The position numbers and the translations under genes were made by a program. The notes beneath the pieces are model-generated. The model was not told the DNA's origin and made no database searches. It worked only from the letters and a program-made list of their open reading frames with translations. Below are positions 58,301 through 64,000 of a stretch of 64,000 nucleotides of DNA, one piece after another. Positions within the stretch are counted from its first letter, which is position 1, and each line of letters starts with the position of its first letter. The DNA is from Isoperla grammatica (lineage: Eukaryota; Arthropoda; Insecta; Plecoptera; Perlodidae), in assembly GCA_945910005.1 (NCBI GenBank), contig OX246740.1, positions 3,342,897-3,406,896 of the forward strand, given 5' to 3'.

Positions 58301-59676
58301 TTTTTAATTGAATAGGATAGACATTAAATAAATAAATGAGGCTGCCCGTGGTTGAATGTGACTTACCTTGTTAGGTGTTTTGGGGTTAGGGTGTGACAGC
58401 AGAACGTTGTATGGAACCGTCTCTACGGAGTCCAGCCCATCCTCGAGCCATCTCTGCTTGATATAGTCAACCAGTTCCGTATCGCGTGAGAGACCGGCCA
58501 AGTGAGGTTTGCTGGCGAGCACTCTGTCACAGCGAGGCATTAGGCAAGTAATATATCAAAAGCTAATCTTTTATTTTTTTATTGAATAATTTTCATTTTA
58601 TTAATTGAATTTTAATTTTAATTTTTTTTTTTTTTATATCTGCTCCCTGTGTCCAACAATGAAGTCGGGTAGGGGATAGGAACTTAATCCCATCATTTTC
58701 ATTAATAAAAAAAAATGTATTTCATTTAAATTTAATAATTAATTTCTTATTTGCACATATTATTACTACAGATAAATAAATATGGATTTATAATCTTATA
58801 GGTCCGTCAGTTTTCAAAAACTGATTTTTAACAGAGAACAGATCTCCGATGGATTTTTAAAGTCAATTATATTTATGGATAATTTTTTAAAGTTAAAAAT
58901 ATATGTACTTGCACATAACATTGAATTCCAAACAGTGTCTATTTATGTACCTACCTACAAAATTAAGCTACAATACAAACTTAGACAATTAAGTAATTTC
59001 CAATGAAGACAAATTTTTTGTTGTGGAAAGTTAAAATATTCAAAGGAATAAAATTATTTAGAACCCGAAATCAGTAATTGAACCAAACTTTAATAAAACT
59101 ATAATATATTCAGTAAGAAATTATTGTATTGGCAAAATATGATTACTAGTATATAAATATATTACTTTACATCAAGAATTCAAGATCCATATTTTTATTG
59201 TAGTTATATATTTTAGTGTCAATTTACATATCTGACAAATCCTGTATTATGAATTTGTATGTCTTTTGATGGTAATAAACTAACCTAAACTAAACAAATT
59301 TGCTCACATTTGGATCTAGTTGAATATACTAGTTTATGTGTAGGCCGCACATAAACTAGTATATTGTTTTTCTAGCTCAGTGCAAAGGACAAAGTACCAC
59401 ATAATATGACCTTCCAAAAATTAATTCGTATAAATAACGAAAGACCAAAATTGTATTCACATACCTTAGATTCCTCCGCATATTTTCCGCACTCACTTGG
59501 TCAAAAACCTGCTCTATAAATGTTTTATTTTCAATAGCAGGAGTCCGAGCCCACAATCCTGGCATTGTGCATTTCTTCTCAGTGAAACCTTTTAGCGACA
59601 TGTAGCCAATGATGATTCCAAGTACAAATCCTATCACCAGGGCAAGAATAGCTACAAAGGTCGACATTCCCGCCAT
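46318..59676 (-). CDS. Glutamate carboxypeptidase II / NAALADase-like M28B membrane peptidase (17 coding exons, 741 aa)
   Basis: Exons on the minus strand: 59676-59465, 58523-58367, 57589-57469, 56912-56779, 56249-56060, 55797-55707, 55327-55146, 54813-54694, 53618-53536, 52862-52734, 51369-51287, 49920-49827, 49165-49027, 48126-48010, 47791-47710, 47205-47113, 46516-46318; all GT-AG and in frame, stop TAA. Residues 5-27 form one membrane helix (type II). A protease-associated domain follows ([27 protein letters not shown]), then the M28 domain and a helical dimerisation domain. The two-zinc site is complete: His371, Asp381, Glu419, Asp447, His543, with Glu418 as base; Glu418-Glu419 lie in WAAEEYG. 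Length matches human GCPII (750). Substrate-pocket residues are largely changed, so cleavage of N-acetyl-aspartyl-glutamate is doubtful; NAALADL1-like peptidase activity is an alternative. Confidence 0.93.
46540..46795. repeat. (GGT/AGT)n repeat with 27-bp higher-order unit, last intron of the M28B gene
   Basis: GGTGGTAGTGGTAGTGGTGTTGGCAAT recurs about four times at 46620-46745, inside simpler GGT/AGT repeats. It lies in the 596-bp intron before the last exon. The proline-rich extension it would encode upstream of 46516 is intronic and not part of the protein. Confidence 0.9.
48450..48612 (-). pseudogene. Possible LINE 3'-end fragment (zinc-knuckle-like), intronic
   Basis: On the minus strand [16 protein letters not shown] and ELAGERDAM resemble the C-terminal Cys/His motif that follows reverse transcriptase in Jockey/I-type LINEs. 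It is short and has a stop soon after, so this is tentative. Confidence 0.3.
49968..50060 (-). mobile_element. Penelope-like terminal fragment with hairpin, intronic
   Basis: On the plus strand a GGCTTTCGTGGCCTGG box (49968-49983) precedes a 13-bp hairpin with one mismatch (50024-50036 with 50043-50055). Read on the minus strand, hairpin, GGAAAC, TTTTATTTTATT and GGCCACGAAAGCC occur in the same order as in the 4229-4910 repeat. Confidence 0.45.
50204..50882. mobile_element. 679-bp non-autonomous hAT element with 8-bp target duplication
   Basis: The ends CAGGGGTGCCCAAC and GTTGGGCACCCCTG are perfect inverted repeats. CCGTAGTT flanks it exactly (50196-50203 and 50883-50890). Near the ends are GGCCCAC motifs typical of the CAGGGGTGCCCAAC group. 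An internal 65-codon frame at 50380-50577 has no known domain. It lies in an intron of the M28B gene. Confidence 0.9.
51289..51560 (-). repeat. Perfect 136-bp tandem duplication covering exon 11 of the M28B gene
   Basis: 51289-51424 and 51425-51560 are identical as far as I can read. The functional copy is the left one (exon 51369-51287), which keeps a GTAAGT donor just outside the duplicated unit (51286-51281). The second copy (exon-like 51505-51425) has the acceptor and coding text but runs into TTTTTC where the donor should be. It is either a very recent event or an assembly artefact. Confidence 0.9.
54062..54222. mobile_element. 161-bp MITE with long perfect arms, intronic
   Basis: Arms AGTCGTCGTACAACAACTTC and, mirrored, GAAGTTGTTGTACGACGACT continue through AGTAATGCTTTCGTCA / TGACGGAAGCATTACT. 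The centre has GCTGGTTGGCTGCCG. Same family plan as 3584-3714, but with different outer sequence. Confidence 0.8.
54855..54925 (-). pseudogene. Decayed partial duplicate of exon 8 (zinc-ligand exon) of the M28B gene
   Basis: On the minus strand [13 protein letters not shown] parallels [13 protein letters not shown] of exon 8 (54813-54694), about 100 bp downstream in gene direction. No donor or acceptor preserves it as an exon. It seems to be a small local duplication left in the intron. Confidence 0.6.
59324..59365. repeat. Perfect 18-bp-arm hairpin, intronic
   Basis: AATATACTAGTTTATGTG, then a 7-nt loop TAGGCCG, then CACATAAACTAGTATATT. It lies in intron 1 of the M28B coding region. Role unknown. 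Confidence 0.8.
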
Positions 59677-60386
59677 ATCGACACTTATTTCTTCTGCATA
59701 AAAAGAACGTTATTAGTACAGTGATATTTTCCAAAGTAATTGTGGAATTTTAAGAATAAATTAGGTGTAGGGCTACTGTCTTCTCACTTATGCAAGAACT
59801 TCACAAAAATAAATTACAGTTTTATAATAAGAGTTTCACAATCTTTTAAGATAATAGGAAATAAAACCCAATTGCTAAAGATAAAATTCCCAATTTTAAA
59901 GAACAGTTTATACCACAGCAACAATGGCATTACAAATGACACATGATGGAGTGGTTTTACTTGCGTTTAATAACAATTAAAAACTAAGAACTAAAAATTA
60001 AAGTAAAGCAACATGCATTTAGTTCATACACAATTAGTTTTAGTATGGTATTTGTGTACATTTAATGTATTTCGTTTATCATAAGTTCATACTGATAAGC
60101 AACATTTCTTTATAAAAATACAGAAAATTATGTACTGTTGCATGCATGACTGTCAACTATTTAAAATTATTAATGATTTTATAAAATAGTATGTATCTAT
60201 TTTGTTTTTTGTTAGAACAATAATAAAAAAAATAATACTATACATAATACAAAAATATATAATGCTACCTACATATAGACCTAGGTACTGTAAATTTACT
60301 ATACATCACAAGAAAATATGTTCTTATTAAAAATAAATAACATATATAACTAAGATCACAAAAATGAAACTTGCATTCTTACTTAC

Positions 60387-60489
60387 TGTGAACAATGAAG
60401 ATGTTCTGTATTGTTATATCTAAACTGTGCTCTTGAACTCGGGAGCTGTTGAACTTCGATACTCGCTGCCAAGTGGCCCTTGAAAATCT
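60387..60489 (-). other. Candidate 5' non-coding exon of the M28B gene
   Basis: The first coding exon is preceded by an acceptor (TTTTTATGCAG) 17 bp before the ATG, so an upstream non-coding exon is expected. A good donor CACA|GTAAGT at 60387/60386-60381 could end it, with a start near 60489. Confidence 0.4.
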
Positions 60490-60520
60490 GACAGAATACA
60501 CTTATTTCCCACCCTTTAAA
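60487..60520 (-). promoter_or_regulatory. Candidate core promoter of the M28B gene
   Basis: Read on the minus strand, TTTAAAGGG (TATA-like, 60520 downward) lies 31 bp upstream of a TCAGATT initiator whose A is at 60489. Spacing and motif fit the arthropod TATA/Inr pattern. Confidence 0.4.
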
Positions 60521-60521
60521 T

Positions 60522-62328
60522 AAACTAGCTGTTAGAAATTCTGGAAGGAGATATTAAACTGCTTTGTAGTTAACAATATTCCCGTCTTTCAAAGAGGATG
60601 CAACTACAACCATTAACTATTCCAAATAATAGCACTTCTGGCGCCAATACCACATCAAACCGGTGCTAAAATAGAATTTAATAGTATTTTAATAGGTTTC
60701 TCTTGTTCTTGGCGCCAGGGTATTACCTGGTTATCTTACAGGGACTTGAGTTGTCAGTTGACCACATTGTTAACATAAACTGAAAATGTAAGCAAATGAT
60801 TTATGTACTTGCAATAAAATTATTTTGATCCTAGAGGTTTACTCAAAAAATGGTTATGGCATATGGAAGGCATCTTCAGCACTATTATACAGACTGCATG
60901 GGGGTACAAGAAAGACTACAACCTACAGCCTACAACCAAGTAATAGATAGCAGTGGGTAAAGAATAAAGGTATCCAGGGGCAGTTTGCAGTGGTAATATT
61001 CACTATAAAAATTTTGTTCATACTTTTTCATTTTAAGTATGTATTATAATTGTACATACATACATAATATATGATTTTTAGTTTGGTAAAATCTATCACG
61101 CACGATTTACACGATATTTAATAGTTTCTGCAAAATACACATTTATTAAAAATGTATGTAAAAAAAAAATACATTTTTTAAAATTTAAACTCAAAATAAA
61201 AATAAATCAAGTATTTGAATTAATACTAAATTATAAGAACCCAGTATGCTAATATTAGTGATGATGAAGTGAAGTGATGTGAAAATATGTGAATGGGTAT
61301 AAAACGAATAAAACTATCAACTGCCAAACACAAAACTGGAATAGTTTTCCCTACCAAAACACCTTTTTTGGCAATGCCAAATTGTGTACGAGAACAGTTG
61401 TTAATGCCACTGCCAACCTTTCCCCACAAATCAGCGTTCTAAGAGTTTTAAACAATTATTATAAAGTATTGCAATCATTTTAAATCTTTGGGTTGTGACT
61501 TCTAAGGATATTTTGTCAATTACATGGTTAGTACACTGAAGGGGTTTTCACGGCATTTGATGCACGCACTGCTCGGCATGTAATAGTTGTATGCTTGCCA
61601 GGAAATGAAAACATGAAAACATGGTAGTTTAAAAAGATAATACTAACTCCTAATATAAGCATACTTTTTTTTTTAGCTTTTTAGCAATTTCATCAAAATC
61701 TTAAAGTAGGCACAAATGTGGAAAATAATAAAAACACATCAACTTGTAATATACACACGATATATTTTCCAAATATCTTTTCATAGGTGTTAACATTATC
61801 TTCTTTTTCATGTAAGGTACAAAAGTTGGACTACTTTTACCATATACATTTAAAATGCCACTTTTAAACATTGTTCAAAAGATTTGTTTTGTTCACAACA
61901 ATATAACTATTCGAATAATTCGGTGAAACTTTTGAAGCCCGATAACGAAGATTGCATAACACAATTTGTAATATTACTCATACATTTCCACCTTATAATC
62001 TTGCAACTCTACTTGAATTTGATATGCCCAACAAACTGAGCATAATTTTATTGTACACTCTTATTAGTCAGATGCAGATACAACTTTTTGTTTAGAAAAG
62101 AAGAATGCAGTTTCTACCCCCAAATGGTAGTTACCAGTTTTCTTTAAGAGCATTTTTGTCATAAAATCATGTAAAATGTTAAAAATAAATGGGCTCATCC
62201 ACATGTGTTACACTAATTGAAAAACATATCTTAAGAAATTAAAAATATATCTTAGAGCAAGGATCAATTACTACATATACATCCAGAATCATCTATAAAA
62301 GTGGTATTGCAGTTGTTTAATTAACAAT
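60522..62328. other. Intergenic stretch, no gene recognised
   Basis: AT-rich with short A/T runs. Short open frames at 61226-61483 show no domain or splice context. Confidence 0.5.
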
Positions 62329-62582
62329 CACTACGTTTATCAAGCGGACTGAGCTCGCAATTGACGGTGCGAGCCGAGTTTAGTGCGCACTGAGTTCGAC
62401 TGATAAACACCTCAGCTCGAGCTTATTTCAGTTCTGTTAAGAAGCCGATCCAGCCCGGTTTAATAGGACTAGGGATAGGGTCTAATAGGAGGAGTCCGGA
62501 TTGAAGTATGCTTGCTAAACAGGTTCCGAACTCGGTGCGTACTGAAGTCAGTCCAAACCCAGTCCGCTTGATTAACGTAGTG
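62329..62582. mobile_element. 254-bp element with CACTACGTTTATCA ends
   Basis: The left end CACTACGTTTATCAAGCGGA and the reverse complement of the right end, CACTACGTTAATCAAGCGGA, differ at one position. The interior has several GAGCTCG- and CGAACTCG-type palindromic stretches. No clear target duplication and no coding capacity. A relative starts at 63668. Confidence 0.75.
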
Positions 62583-63667
62583 ATACTCGAACACAACAAT
62601 GAAGCAACAACACAACACAATACTCTCAGCATTGGTTACTGTGGGCCCAAAAAATAGGCACCTGAATTCGAGAAAATGGAAGAATGCCGGTAAATTGATC
62701 GTCTAATGCATGTACAAATTGTTGATGCTTTTGCCAAGAGAGGAGAAACGCATGATGTAATGAAAATATTACGTAATGCATTATGATTCGCGTTTTTATA
62801 GTAACTTATTAGCTTGATAATGTTTGTAGCTTTAGGCAATAAGCAGTAAAATAAGACTGCATGCATTGACAGGATAAGAAATATTTGGGAGTTATTTGTG
62901 TTTTAAAATGCCATACAACCAAATGGTTGGTAAACATAACCAAATAAAGACACAAAGTTTTCCAACTGCTATTTCGATTGAAAAGGAAATTTGTCATGGA
63001 AAATAATCCTATTTCTCCCCTTTTGGAAAACACCACTTATTTTTTATTTCTTTATATATGTACATTCAATCAATATATACCTGATTTAATTTGGAGCAAG
63101 AGCCAATCGTGTATTTGCCATTCTACCCATCATAAAACACATGTGTGTGATATAACATTCTATTTCAAAATCTGTGCTTAAACATACAAACATTAAAACT
63201 TAGCACCACTGGAAGGAGAGCAAATGATCATCAACTACTTACAATCACGATGTTACGTACTAACAAACAGAATGAGCTTGTGGCAATTTCTCCTACTTAC
63301 TACGCGCCCTCATGAAAACTGCATCACACCCTCAATAGGGGTAATTATTAAAAACATGATAAACCAATCAGCACACATAAAAACCAATGCGGGTGAATTT
63401 CCAAAGCAAAGAAGTGAATGTAATCTGCAGCAGACACACTGACAACATAAATAAACTCTCAAACATCAAACAAGACTAATAACATCTACTGGCGCTACCA
63501 GCACACACACACAAACACACACATATATGGTATGGCTTCTTCAAGTAAAAGATAAATAGCTAAGTACATTGTAAAGTGTGATGTATAAAATTTATGAAGC
63601 CACCCTCAGAACTCTTATTAAAACACAAACTAGTATCAGCTTAAAAGTTAAAAGTAAAGAATACAAA

Positions 63668-64000
63668 CACTACGTTTATCAGGAGCTTTAAACCGGTTTA
63701 AGTAAATCGTTTTAAGGGTTGAATCGGTTTAATGGTGTTGGTAAACACATCGATTTAGTTAAAAACGGTTTAATTTTAGGTCACTTTCCAAAGTGACTTA
63801 GAACAGTTAAACCGATTTAATTTGACGTGATAAACACTTAAAACGGTTTAAGACGCCATCTTTCCGCAACCTAGCGGCAACTGAGTGTACTCATTTGACA
63901 ATTATTGCAAGGCGCGAACGCGATAGGTTATGTAGGTGTGTAACACCGCTTACTGAATGTTGCGCACCGCCTTACTGTATGTGTTTTAAGACGATTTGAC
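63668..64000. mobile_element. Second CACTACGTTTATCA element, cut by the window edge
   Basis: It begins CACTACGTTTATCAGGAGCT and continues with repeated AAACCGGTTTAA / AATCGGTTTAA palindromes, but the right end is outside the window. Only the terminal 14 bp are shared with 62329-62582. Confidence 0.5.

Overview
This window is nuclear DNA of an arthropod, most probably an insect. I infer this from four things: an ecdysis-triggering-hormone receptor (ETHR) locus with paired alternative 3' exons, an interstitial (TTAGG)n block of the arthropod telomere type, tRNA-derived SINEs with an insect-like body, and long AT-rich introns crowded with hAT, mariner-like and piggyBac-like miniature elements. 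A large-genome, hemimetabolous insect such as a cockroach would fit, but the species cannot be named from the sequence alone.

Layout. 1-2030 (minus): a non-LTR retrotransposon with the end of ORF1 and an intact 5' part of ORF2 (endonuclease, then reverse transcriptase running off the left edge). 2036-7690: AT microsatellite, miniature elements, a near-perfect 316-bp inverted repeat carrying hammerhead-like motifs, and a 41-bp minisatellite. 7689-8694 and 17412-18342 (plus): two alternative terminal exons of the ETHR-type GPCR gene; the common 5' exons lie outside the window to the left. 18575-34400: non-coding DNA with a nested hAT/SINE insertion, SINEs and a TTAGG-cored foldback. 34423-40559 (plus): a complete three-exon gene for a membrane-anchored hexosaminidase D-like GH20 enzyme (575 aa). 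It is followed by a 2.9-kb terminal-inverted-repeat element filled with about 36 tandem units, most holding a TGACGTCA palindrome. 44054-45460: SINE-like and hAT elements. 46318-60489 (minus): a complete 17-coding-exon gene for an M28B glutamate carboxypeptidase II-like membrane peptidase (741 aa), with duplicated exon pieces, MITEs and one clean hAT insertion in its introns, plus a candidate promoter. 60522-64000: intergenic, with two terminal-inverted-repeat elements that share the same end.

The three protein-coding loci are not obviously one pathway. ETHR is a neuroendocrine receptor that acts at moulting, the hexosaminidase is a glycosidase, and the M28B protein is an ectopeptidase whose glutamate-binding pocket looks lost. 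Exon joins were worked out by hand from splice signals and reading phase; every join listed keeps the frame.
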